Assembly: GCA_016165875.1 (NCBI GenBank)
Contig: JABBOT010000027.1
Location: forward strand, 2,457,939-2,521,938
Length of the DNA: 64,000 nt
Source of the DNA: Acanthopleura granulata
Taxonomy: Eukaryota; Mollusca; Polyplacophora; Chitonida; Chitonidae
Direction of reading: 5' to 3'
In this document: positions 9,893-22,133 of the stretch, in pieces
Numbering within the stretch: position 1 is the first letter of the stretch
How the letters are laid out: each line of letters begins with the position of its first letter
Notes under the pieces: model-generated
Database searches by the model: none
Told to the model about the DNA's origin: nothing
What the model saw: only the letters and a program-made list of their open reading frames with translations
Program-made: the position numbers and the translations under genes

Positions 9893-11500
9893 CTCCACTA
9901 TACAGATACAGATATGGGCCTATACACGTTGCCCACAAAAGAAACTGGGGCCTCAACTACCATGGCAACATATGTTGTACAGATATGAAGTTCACTTAGC
10001 TGAGTGCTACTTAGCACTAAGCATGCTTCATGAAACTGGCCTCAGCAGAACAGAAATGAACAAATCAAACCACACAACCTGAGCCTGAATGACTTTATGC
10101 AGACTGGTTTTTTTCGATTATCCACAAAGGCATTACATCGAGAAATTTACAGTGACGTTCAGTGTGGTTTACAATGATTGTTCTGTCCAGCATACGGTCA
10201 AGACAAATTCAGTAACATGGTTAGATTTCTTAAACAACTCAAATAAAAATGAAAAAATGCATGCCGGAACTGGGCCAGGAAACTTAATGGGACACGTATG
10301 CCAAGAAGGCCACATATTCAATGCATATCCACAGACTATTACAGTACGAACTCAAAGGTTATTGGTAGAATGTAAAAAACCTACAGAGTACAGAGTTAGA
10401 ATCAGAGCAGTGACGACAGTGTGACGTTAGGCAAATGGTCACACGTAAGCACAGAAATCCGGTGTTGTGTCAATTATCACAGTTTGGGTTTTATTCCAAC
10501 TGTTCATGTACATGTTTAAATAACAGCAATTTATATCTCCTCTAGCACCATGGTTTAAGCAGAATCAGGTCAAAAATGCTGTGATATATAGTTGTCTAGA
10601 ATTATTCACCATGCTGTGTTGTCATACAGTTGATAAACAATCACATGAAAACAATGCAAAGGGACAGTCATGTGACCTCAGCCAGCTTCATACAATACCA
10701 CCTTCACAAAACGACAACCATGGCACGCTCGCCGTCTACTGCTTATTGCTACCAAGGTCCGGGACCGGTGGACGTAAAACGATAAAAAAAGGTTTCAATA
10801 TTACCTGAACATAATAAATCAGATCATCATGTAACATACCATTTCGCTATGCAGATTGCTTGAATTACCAAGCACAACGAAGACACTCCAGTCATATATA
10901 CTGTTTATTCCTCTACTGTGCATTTTGTTGCCAAATAAACTGGCTAAATTAAGGTTATTTAATAAATATTTATCTACGGTATACTTTGGTGTATAGCTCT
11001 GTAGCACGAGATTATACATGCCATACAAAATGTTTCTATATAACACAGTTTAAATACATACATGTATACATGCATCATATACCGTAAACTCAATATACAA
11101 TCAATTATATTAGAGTATTCCTGTGTTCTGTTATAGATTTACAAGCACATACTTGGAAGTATCACAGTTAAATTGCATACCAAGTAATTACCCCAATCCA
11201 CACATGCATTTAGACACTTCCTCTTGCACATGAGAATGTCATTAACTCAGTTAAATGATTGTACCAACCCTACTACAAAGTTTTACCCAGCATTTGGCGT
11301 TAATAATTTAATATCATTGTGAAAATAAAGTCTACAATAAAAATATTTTCAGTTTCCGTTGATTTCATTCACATTTATCCTATAGGTCTATTGTCGTTCT
11401 TGAGTATTAGGTCACAACTAAGGGCACATCGCTATATCTCACGAGACCGGGGTTGTTCGGCAGCAAATCTCAGTGTTTCACGCACATAGCGAGATTCACC
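9893..11500. other. Intergenic region and probable 3'UTR of the FLVCR-like gene
   Basis: No gene is recognised here. For the minus-strand FLVCR-like gene, TTTATT at 10904-10909 reads as AATAAA on the coding strand about 590 nt after its stop and could be its poly(A) signal; the evidence is weak. An isolated open frame at 10089-10424 has no recognised domain. Confidence 0.35.
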
Positions 11501-14500
11501 TCAACTGTCCTCTTCGTCAATGACCTCGATGTCCACTTTCCGGGCTGCGTTCTCCGCCTCCTGTCGGCGATACTTGGAGCGTATTAAGGCTGTACAGAAA
11601 ACATTTGAACATAATTAAACCAGAGAACAATCACTTGCTGAAGTCGTAACCTATGTCCAGGTAAAAGTTAGAACGCTTTTATTAGGATCCTCAAAAGAAA
11701 GCTTGAAACCGAATTGTATTTAACTTCATCAAGCAACTCTGGAGATTTCAGACGCCAATCAAAAGTGACAAAACAGTCAAAAAGACAAACCAACAGGCAT
11801 TAAAATCTACCCAGTCATTAAAAAGGTCTCAGTAACTGATTTGTAAAATTCCACCCACGGGCAATGGACAACCATAACACAGCTGGGCGAGTCAAAGGGC
11901 GAAGTTAACAAACTGTGGGAATCTGGGAATAACATAATTTAAGCCTTTGCCTTGCAGGGCTCAGCATTCACAATACAGAATAGCACAAAACTGCAATTTA
12001 TGGTGAATAAATGCGTCCATATATATGAGGTTAAGTAAACAAAAGCGATCAAGCAAACGGCCAGTACCGTGCGGTCTTTCAAGTTTACAAAACATGACTT
12101 TGCGCAATCTCGAGAGCACCTATCTTGACACAAAAGTATTACGTCAAGCACCAGACAACCTGGCATTGCTGACGTTTTCTCCACGTGAGGTTTACCTGTG
12201 AGCATGACACCGATGAAGAGAGCGCCTGTCATGGAGATGTTAGCGTACAGCACGTCTACTTTATTTATCATGGCTCTCATGCCTAGAGTCAGGACGATAC
12301 CCCAAAACTGGAACATACAAGGCAAACATAGCACTGTGAGGTAAATCAAAGGCGGCTATTTCTTTGACCAAGCGATTCGCATCATTATGTATTATACGTA
12401 GGCCGAATTCCTCTATTGATAATGATTCCATTTAGATGTCATCTTTTGAAGTGTTTTTCTTGATAAACATGCTTCATTAAAAGACCTGAAGATTCACAGG
12501 TGCGTCATTTTCCTTTTCAAACACTTTAAAAAACACGGGACCATTTTCAGTTGTTCTTGTCTGAAGTTGTAATAAAAACAGAAAAAGACTATTACGTGTG
12601 CCAGATATAGGCGGATACCTGAGCTGAGGCGTTGAGTAACCCGGAAGACGTCCCCTCTGGTTCCGGGTATGTTATCTCCGCGGCGAACTCAAATCCCACA
12701 GGCAGATAACCCGTCATGAAAAAGCTGTCAATGCAAATTTTATTTTCACAGGTCCAGTTTTATCTCAATCCATACTGGCTAAATTATTGTCAAGAAGTGC
12801 ACCAAAGACACAATATTCACACATGCAGGGTACTGAAGATCTGACGCATACGAACTGTAAAGAGAACTCCATTTTGTTTCGAGTCCACTTTTATTACAAT
12901 CTAACCATTCATTTATTATCAAACATTGTGTATAGTCCAGAGTAACACCTAAAGAAGAGAATACTGTAAATTCAACGGGTTTAAAGCCTATCAGTTACCA
13001 TAAGGAGGAATTCAGCCAGAATCGTGTTACATGGCCAGGCCTGTATGTTATAGGCAATCTATTCCGGTATGCTCGCCAGTTTCAGCAACATCAGCATATT
13101 CTACATTCAAAGGAGCTGCATGCTGAATATTCAGCTGACTGCATGCATATTAAATACCTTAAGTAGCTAATCCTGTTCAATTACTTCAAGGTTCTGATCT
13201 ACTTTCTCATTTTTCCATACAGTTGTTCCCCTCTCCCACCCTTCCTGCTAAGACACCTGTCTTAGCAGGAAAGGTGGGAGAGGGGAGTATCTGCATATTT
13301 ACAGCAGAGTATCTGCTTATTTACTCCATTATGCACATTAACGTCCTAACTGGAGTCCGATCCTGACCGCGGGATTAAGCTGGCAATAAGCCGTTGATGG
13401 TGTGAGCTTTGTATCACGTCAGTACCGGTACTTGGCTAATTTTGTGCGACACAATCGTTTGTCCAGATAACCAGTATGGCATATTAATTGTAAGCTATCT
13501 TAGAAAAGAACCTGTACATAACAGAACTGTGTATAGAAACTTCAATCAAACGACAAAGTAGGGCAAGAATCGTGTTGCCAATTACGCACAGTCTTTTGTC
13601 ATTTTTTTTCAGATATACGTTTGCATGTGGGAAGGTCCGCCAGCAACCTGCGGATGGCCGAAGGTTTCCCGCGGGCACTGCAAGTCAGTGAAATATTTTG
13701 AGTACCGCGTAAAACACCATTCAAATAAAATAAATAAAAAATAAATATGCGTTGGTAGAGTGCCGTTTCACCAGTAAAACGTTGGCCCTTGATTCTGTAA
13801 ATCGGTGTCATGGTGTCATTAATACATGCATTACGATGCGACGATGACCCACCCTAGCGTTCCAGCGGTGATGTAAACCACCCATATCCTGCCCAGATCC
13901 ATGGTAAACGTGAAGGCGGCCATTCCCGCACAGGACATTATATAGATCGACAAGGTTGTTGCTCTGTACGGTCAGAAAACAAGACAGGCTATAGGTGAGA
14001 ACAAGTAGGATTGAGGTGATATTAACTCTATTTTCTACGTTAACATAATTTCCAGATTAACAGGGAACACAATGAGATTTGATAAAAACAAATTTTATAT
14101 TTTTCAGAGGATTCTCCTTTTATACACGTTCTTGAAATCTAGAAATGTTATTCCTTCAATGATTTAGTGAGAATTTCATAAAGATAATTTAATGGGTTTA
14201 ATGACTTAAACCAAGTATGGGCGATATGTAAAGGATTTCTTTCTCAAAGTTTTAGACGCTCTGGAATGAGATCTTCAATGGTGCCTTACTACTATACCGT
14301 TTGTGTTTGTACCAAAACCTACACCCTCTAACCTTACGCGCTATCAGCTATATTGTCACACACAGCTTTTACCTTCTAATAGCTACAAACGCCACAGATC
14401 ATTTTTGAGATGGGCATGCAGATATGCATTTTCAGTAATATACACAGACGTCTTTTTCTTGCTATACATTTCCTTACATTCGTGGCCACAAACCGGTGAG

Positions 14501-17500
14501 ATTTGCGAAGTCATCGCCATGACGACAATAGAGCCGATAATGGAACAAGGGTAACGGTATAGAAGGATTTATACTATGTGCGTCACATGAGGATTACAAC
14601 TCGGATTTCCTGAACTAAAGGGAAATTCCCAATAGCTACTGCTAGTTTAAGCACTGAAAAGCTGTCCCCGCTGCCCTACATGAAAAAGTAATATATGCTT
14701 AATGTAGTATACATTACTGTATATTATTTTAGTTTCGGAGACATCTACATGACTGTAGTATATACTCACTTGTAAGTTTTAGTCTTATCTAACCATATCC
14801 CAGCGACGACGGCGCCTAAAACACCCGCCAAGACAATAGTAAGCCCTATACGACCAGCGTCTTGTCCTTGGTTCTGTACGGAAAAGATATTATAAAGCCA
14901 GTTTGTTAACGGATCGGATACAGTACGAGAAAAATCTTCAACGTGCAGTAAGCTGTATATAGAGTGGGGGTTGGGATGGGGGAACTAGGGACAACGATCA
15001 GAATTAGTAGTTCCCCATGTCGAGAAGCTATAGGAAACCACTATATAGAGCAAGACAACGGTGCGTTGTCCCCAGTCCTGGGGCCGATACCACAAAGTCA
15101 TTTCCGAGACGCCACAATTTATAAATTCGCTTTGCATTGACAGTAATTGATAATTAAACACGTGCATTTGTCTTAAGAAAACATTGATAATGTGCCAAAA
15201 TGTTAATTTCTAGGATCCTATATTAGGCGTTAATATAGTATTTCAAATTGAGGTCAGAAATGGTGTAAACAACCTGTGTACTGCTTGAGCACAAAATTAT
15301 GTGGAGCTGCATTTTTGCAACAATATTGTGTACCACTCGTATATACTCAGTACATTTCTGAGCGTATAGGTTAAATTATTTCAGGGTACTGCATAACATA
15401 TAGCTGGTGTTTATTGGGTTACTCACAGGAAAATAAGTCAGGACTAAGGAATTCAATAACGTAGATACAGCATAAAAGCAGCCGGTATTAAATCCTGCAC
15501 AAATGAAAGAACAAAATATCAATATACAGACAAAGAATTTCTCAACACATACAGCTCGATCTACTGTATGAGCACTGGCGTTTCCGCGAGAAAACTGGAA
15601 GTGGACACGTGAGTTCTGAAGTCGCTTACACTCGTGTTCTCCTCTTTTGTTTCAATCGTAAACGAGGAGTTCTACCATTCTACCACTGGTATCCTTCGGG
15701 CTTGCTGGTCTCTCGAAGAAAGAGTAATACATGTAGTTCAAAACGGTACAGCGAAAACGGCGTGAAAACAATCAGTGATCGCATCAGGTGAGGCAGACAT
15801 TTAATGTTGTTGCTATGGGTTGTTGTTATATGACCATAGACTACAACGGAAGGAGGTTTTAACGATTCTCTTGTATATGATGGCTGATAAGGACCACATC
15901 ATGCCCCCAGTAACACCAAGGGCGATGAAGGGAATGGGAGAAGTTGCATCTCGACATCGACTCTTTGCATAGCAACTTCGCCCCTTCTCTTCATGACCTT
16001 TGGAATTACTGGAAGCGTACTGCATGCGGTCCTTATCAGCCATCACATATATAGCACAGTCCTGTCTTGTTCTGTGTTTCAGTGTTGGTTTAACTGAGAT
16101 TGTTTAGATACAAGATAGTAATGTTAAACCAATGTAAACAAAATATGCATACAGGTCCGCTCGTATTACATTACATTAGTACGCAGTGCATATAAAGCTA
16201 CCTGTATATACTAAACTCCCAACGTTAAAACAGGCCCCACACTGAGGTTAATGCACCATCATATTACCGTCTTTCAGAGGGAATTTTGAAAAGGAGACAC
16301 TACTGGAAGACATATATATTACTTTGTTGGTTTGATATTCGAAAGGTCCTGTTCCATTTTGTAAGGAAGGGATGGTTACGGCTTTTCGCTACATCGGCAA
16401 TTTCACCATAAAAGGTAACGACCTACATTTTATATTATATATACATTATATTTTATAAAGACGTTTGCGCTTACCGACAGTGGAAATGCACAGATATATC
16501 AACTTTAAAGCACACTGGACTGTATAGAACTGCGAATATATATGGTGGGGTACAGTAACTCTCATCCAAGGACCTTATATCCACACGCACCTACCATAAG
16601 CAAACACTAATATAATGAATCCTCTCCGTCGAAATAAATTCTTCAGTGACTGAATATAATCGGTGTTGGCCAGAGCCTGCACAGCTGACTGTTGTGCACG
16701 ACTGGGAGGGCGTGGTGGCTTCTCCTTAAAGACTGGAACATAATGAAAAACATGTACTATAGTGCTACTGTTATGATACCCACAAAATGGAAAGCTGGTT
16801 AGACCATATATACGAAGCTATCTTTTGGTTCACAAAGCGATTAACAGAATCCTGTTATTTGGTCTGGCCTTTAACCTTGTCATGAGCCTTGTTTTCATAC
16901 TATTACGCAAAATCTCAATCATATGCAGCATCCGGTGTATATTTATTTATTTATTTATTTATTTATTTACTTATGTACTTGATTGGTGTTCTACGCCGTA
17001 CCCAAGAATATTTCATGACGGCGGTCAGCATTATGGTGGAACGGATCCGGGCAGAGCCCGGAGGATACCCACGTGACGACCATCCGCAGGTAGCTGGCAG
17101 ATCTTCACTCTTACCACTGCGAGGGAAGCCAACATCAGCTCGACTTGAACTTACAAGGAAGGCATTAGTGAGAGGCTCATATTAAAGTCATTGTTCTACG
17201 CTATAGCACGCTAACCACTCAGCCAGGGAGGCCACTCATCTGTACGTGCGCATACTGTTTCATTTGACTGAAAATATATCATATGTATGTGCATGATCTT
17301 TTACGTATGTGTTATAAATTAACAATTTGGAAGTGAAAATTTGTAATTATCAAGTTGGCCAATTCAATGTTGTTGTGTTTTGTGTGTTTGTGATATTTAA
17401 ATTTTGTATTAACGTATCGATTTTCCTGTTACAAGTCATTACCACAGGGAAGAATCTCAATCAGTTTAACTGAAATCATCATCTCCGGCCCAAACCGTCA

Positions 17501-19352
17501 GTAGTGTTTCTCGAAAATTGTGGAAAACACTGTCATTGTGGAAGATGAATGGTGGCAGTAAAGCCAGGCCGAGAAGCACACTTACATATAAGGACGAGTA
17601 TGAAGAGGGCTGTGGTGACCCCAGCAGTGCTGTACATCATCACCCGCAGGTCTCGCCCCACCTCCCCCAGGTCCTCACTGTTGGGAACAATCTCTGGAGG
17701 GACCAGAAACCCTACTGCTACGCCCACCTGCATGGGAAGAAGGGTATAGGCAGCGATACAAGGGATGTGCGTACAAGGTAAGCAAAACAGCACTTAATCA
17801 ATGACGACAGTTTTTTTGAAGTGAATGAATAATAAATAAAATGTTTATATCTCGAAGCTCACGCTGGCCTAAACCATACAGTCAGGACGAGGGAATTCAA
17901 AGTAGAGCCATAAGTCGCCATAGCAATTAGGTTTGTGTAACATCAGGGCTGTTAAAAAAACAGAATTGTTCTGGAACTGTTTAGACAAAGACAACTGTTC
18001 TGGAACTGTTTGTGAAAAGCAGAAACATTCTGGGAACTTTTTATCAGAAACAGAACCGTTTCTGTTTGGGTTGTATTCTCATCTGCAATAAAGGTATAGG
18101 TCATCTTGAAGTTGTGAATGCTTTCAGGAGGCTGTTTCTCTGAGCAGCTATATTGTCCTAGGCAGCTCAGTTGTCATGATGACGTGTGTAAAAGTTTGTA
18201 TCTTCCGCCTGATGTGTAACAACTTTTTGTGCATGCAATGAATTGGCAACGATCGTTGCACAATAGGAACGCAGTTCTTTAAAAGCTGGAGGGTGATTAC
18301 ATTATTCTTATGAAATACATTGTAAGATGGTTGTCATTAACAATAGTCTTTGATCTTAATCAGATCGTTGTGTCTCGAGGCCTCCCTGACTCAGATGGTT
18401 AATGCTCGACATATACGAGGGCTTAAGACGAGACTCAACTCGGCTCAACCCAACTGGTCGCACGGAGTTGGTCCCAGTCTCCGACTGACATACGACTTGA
18501 CCGGCATGTTATTGTGCATACACAAGCGTTAGGACCCGACACAACGGTCGAATTGAGTTGAGTTGAGTCTTAAGCTCTCGTGTATGCCAAGCTTCACGCG
18601 CTGGCATGTTGCGACTGTCAGACCCTAGACCAATGCGGTAATTTGTTCCAATTCAGGTCTCCCTGTTTCGGTTGCCGCTTTAACTCAAGAGGTTTGTCAA
18701 CTATATTGGCGAAAGCCGGTAGTTTACTCCGGTTTCCTCCGGCATCATATAAGTGAAAAATGATTGTGCACAGCGACCCATTAAGGAATCAATCAATGTA
18801 TCTCACCTGGTTTCCGAAGACACCGAGAGAAGTCGCTGTCGAAACTTCGTCCAGACCAAACCAGACTGCAGCCAATCGTGGAGGGATCCCAAGAACAAAC
18901 AACTGGGCGACTGCGCATATCGTTTGTGCCAGCATCAACACCGGAAACCTATCCGGTGTGACACTTAAACATTTGAGCCATGCTCCTAAGCAGTTGAGAA
19001 ATGTAGCGATGATTCCGGCTACTCGTAAGCCCTTTTTGTCCAACAGCCACGTGGCCGGTAAAATCAATGGAATGTAGGCTAACATGTATATCATGGATAA
19101 CCAGTCAACGGCCACTTCTGCTTCGTATTGTGAGGTAGGGAGACTTTGGTTATAGTATCGTAACATGATGTCCGCGATAATGTTCAGGTGGATCCACTGG
19201 TAAGCATTGCTGAAAGAGTAAGCACAGAAGATGGCCAGCATCACCCAGCGTCTCTTGTAGACCCGTGGCTGGTACTCTGTGGGAGGTTCAAGGTCCTTGT
19301 CAACAACAGATTTGTCTGTCGGCAGTAAGTTAACGGATCCGCCGTTATCCAT
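11501..19352 (-). CDS. FLVCR-family major-facilitator transporter (choline/heme transporter-like), nine exons
   Basis: Vertebrate FLVCR1/2 are plasma-membrane or mitochondrial MFS transporters, now linked to choline and ethanolamine uptake and earlier to heme export. Exons on the minus strand are 19387-18807 (ATG at 19352), 17727-17586, 16732-16595, 15494-15427, 14873-14770, 13963-13853, 12724-12619, 12307-12196 and 11589-11501, with the stop at 11503-11501. All have GT-AG borders and matching phases, giving 471 residues from this ATG; I recall about 525-555 for human FLVCRs. Family landmarks are [83 protein letters not shown] and [12 protein letters not shown]. Trp53, Gln182, Tyr283 and Gln405 fall where I recall the choline-pocket residues of FLVCR1. 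About twelve hydrophobic segments are expected. FLVCR1 versus FLVCR2 orthology cannot be decided here. An upstream coding exon at 35136-35568 probably extends the N-terminus. Confidence 0.95.
13228..13285. repeat. Near-perfect 58-bp palindrome in an FLVCR intron
   Basis: Two 28-nt arms (13228-13255 and 13258-13285) are complementary except at one position and are separated by only CC. The arm starts CCCCTCTCCCACC and ends CTGCTAAGACA. It could form a very stable hairpin or cruciform. Confidence 0.9.
13619..13746 (+). repeat. tRNA-derived SINE, 3' portion
   Basis: It begins at ATGTGGGAAGGTCCGCC, continues with GCAACCTGCGGATGG and GTGAAATATTTTGAGTACCG, and ends in AACACCATTCAAATAAAATA. It lies in an FLVCR intron, antisense to the gene. 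Confidence 0.8.
16940..17234 (-). repeat. tRNA-derived SINE, full length
   Basis: It starts on the plus strand with a (TTTA)n tract at 16940-16969, then GATTGGTGTTCTACGCCG and ACCATCCGCAGGTAGCTGGC, and ends AGCACGCTAACCACTCAGCC AGGGAGGCC. It lies in the FLVCR intron between the exons at 17586-17727 and 16595-16732, in the same orientation as the gene. Confidence 0.85.
18406..18590. mobile_element. Foldback/MITE-like element in an FLVCR intron
   Basis: The left end (CATATACGAGGGCTTAAGAC then GAGACTCAACTCGGC) and the right end (GAGTTGAGTTGAGTCTTAAG then CTCTCGTGTATG) are imperfect inverted repeats of about 40 bp enclosing about 100 bp. It has no coding capacity. It is probably a non-autonomous DNA element, family not recognised. 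Confidence 0.65.
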
Positions 19353-19387
19353 CTTGGCACCAACTGCGGACGCTGACGGTTGAGTAT

Positions 19388-22133
19388 CTGCAATGTAAAA
19401 TACCATGAAATGGTGTTAGGAAATTGGTGTTGACCCTACACCAAACAGAACATGGCATCTTTTCAAGTCAGTATACGCAAACTGTACATGTACCGTGTTG
19501 TAAATTTTAGATTCTTGCGGACTCTAGGCATTCCTGTGGGTTCTGTAGGGATTCCTGTGGATTCTAGAGATTCTTGTGGATTCTATAGGGATTCCAGCAG
19601 TTTTGGTAAGGACGTTTATCCGCAAGCCAAAAAGTCAGCAGAAGAAAACCAAAAAGTAAAAGATAAAGCTAGTTATAGACTTATGATTTCTAGTGTAAGT
19701 CTGATACGTGTAACTGTTATATTAAGATTTTAAGTGAAATATTGAAGAGTCTTAAAGAAGTACAGCATAGCTTCTCTGTGCCATTATAATTCCCATACAA
19801 GCACACACGAATTTGTATAATATATACCCTTAACCACGTTAATCAAATGTAATAAAAGAGCCAGCTGTGGGATATGGTATTAGGGTCTTCACCTCGTCGA
19901 CAGCTCGAACAATTCCACCGATCAACAAACAGCAGACTCAGTAGACTTTCGCAAGAAGAAACACGCACTCTTACACATTTGTCTTCACCCAGCCCCAATC
20001 AGAATGAGAGAAAAAAACGTCATCAATCCGCGGCTATATACCAACAGAAACCCTGTAAATCAGTTGTTAATACAAGCGTTCCAAGGAAAGCAAAGAAGGG
20101 ACAATCAGATTAAGACTATTCACTCGAGTCCTTTGCAGGACCTTTTGTTTCTAGCAGAAGGCGGTATAGGACGAGAGCCAGCTATGCGCTGCTACCTTCA
20201 CATGAGGTCGTACATGGTCAAAGAGATCCGTCAGTCGATAAGGTCAGTGTGCCATGACCCAGTTCTGGTTTTCAAAGTGATCGATAGGTGCCAAGAAAAC
20301 TGATTATATTGATGACGAGCGTCCTACATCCGGAATAAATCGGTTTATATGGGCAGCATCTCGTGCGTCACCAATCCACAGGTCAGATTACGTGTATTTA
20401 TGAGTTCAGTAACGTTTGTACCAGAATGTTGCTTTTGGCAATGATGTATAATTAATTTGATCTATGTTTTTTGCACTAACAATTTCACTTAAACCATGGA
20501 GGCCAGACTCATCGGTTAATAGCACCGGACAAACTCCGGTTTAATCATCCACACCACCCGGCAAATTCAGTGACGTCAATGCGCAGTTGGTTCTGCTGAG
20601 GATAAAAAACTAGATCTCTAAACCTGGTAATAAAATTATACCGTTCTCAATTAATGAAAGGATGCGACTTATGTCAACTGTAGCCTGGTAGCTTTATGCA
20701 AAAAATTTTCTCCATTGTCAAAGGCAAATGATTCTACACCACCGTTATATCGCCCAGCGATAATTCACACTAAAATCATTCTCAACGTACACAAGTACAT
20801 ACAATTTATAAAAACTTCAGTCTAGACGGGATGTCAATTAGGCCTACATGATCTTGGCTGAAAACACTTCTGCCATGATTTTGAATGAGTTTTTCAGATT
20901 TGAATGAATAACTGATTATGGCTTAATGTCACTTTAGCAAACTTGCAACCATATCGGGCCGATTTGGCGTCGAGTAACTAAAGGTGATATTGCAAGTTAA
21001 AGGTAAAATAGCAATTAAAGCTGAAATTATATTGCAGCGTTTCTGAGTCCTATGGGTCAAAACGTTCGTGATGGATGGCGCCATGGTGAGACCATCGCGG
21101 GGACAGCAGACAATCTTTCGTCCATACCATCCTCCAAGGGCTGGAAAGATTTAATGCATGTCATTTTCTTGAAAATCTAGATTAACTCCGTTCTCACCAC
21201 CAAGCCTTTGAGTCTCACGCGGAAACGGCACATACCTAAAGATCTTTATGACATTAGGCCTACATTACCCATGGACGACCGATCCACCCATTTTTTCCAA
21301 AACAGAGCATAGTGCCGTATAATAGGTTAGAGGACTAGTTGTAAGGGAAGTTCGAGGCGAATGACTGGATGATTACGTATAATTAACAACAACTAGCGGC
21401 TTCAGCTGAGCCAGCGCTGCTACTCTGGAGCCTCTCCACTGATGATGCCACAAGACCTGTATCCAGTTTCACTCATACTCACAACGATAGCCGATATGAA
21501 CGCTTTGAGCGGCACACTATAAAATAACATCACCGAGGAACTAATAACATCATGCACTAGCATTCTCACGCCATTCATTAAAACTTAAATCTGTCATGGT
21601 GCTGAAACAGGTCTTACCTGCTCGTGAAGAGGTATGCAGTGGAAGAGTTAAGAGGTAACTAATGAAGGTCATTTTGATCGTAGTCTGCATCATACCGACC
21701 TGCTGTGGAAGCTGGTAACAGTGCGCAACTGCTGGCCGGCGTGCTGTTGCACTTAGGCCTATCATGGCCCTCAGGTAAGGGGGTTCCGAGAAGGGCAAAT
21801 TTTCTCATGCCAGAACCCGTTCCAGCCATCTCAATATACGTCTGCTTTAACAATTTGTTCTGACTTTAGTGAAACAAATGTCATCGTGCGCCTTAAATTA
21901 AGGGGGCGAGAGGTATTGGAATATCAACTTTCCCTACCAGGAGGCTCCCTACGTGTGGTCGGTGGTCTTACGATGAAGTTCTATTATTTGTCTCAGAAGA
22001 ATTGGCAAGGTAAAGAAACACCAACTATCTATGCAGCTTGATTATTTATGCATTTATTTATTTCATTGTTGTTGAAAGCCATAGTAAAGGAATTTTTTTT
22101 ACTTATTTCAAGCACCGCCATGTATGTTCAGTG
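19388..22133. other. Long-intron sequence with no recognised element
   Basis: It lies between the FLVCR core exons and the tandem duplication. Short degenerate tandem repeats of an ATTCCTGTGGATTCTA type occur at about 19525-19600. No exon-like conserved peptide is seen in either strand. Confidence 0.45.

Noticed and set aside
10089..10424. 111-codon open frame
   Set aside because: No recognisable family, no neighbouring exons, and its length is not exceptional for this base composition.
19353..19406. Upstream in-frame ATG at 19406 as the FLVCR start
   Set aside because: The sequence between contains a good splice acceptor (TTTTACATTGCAG) at 19388, so the upstream codons are intronic.
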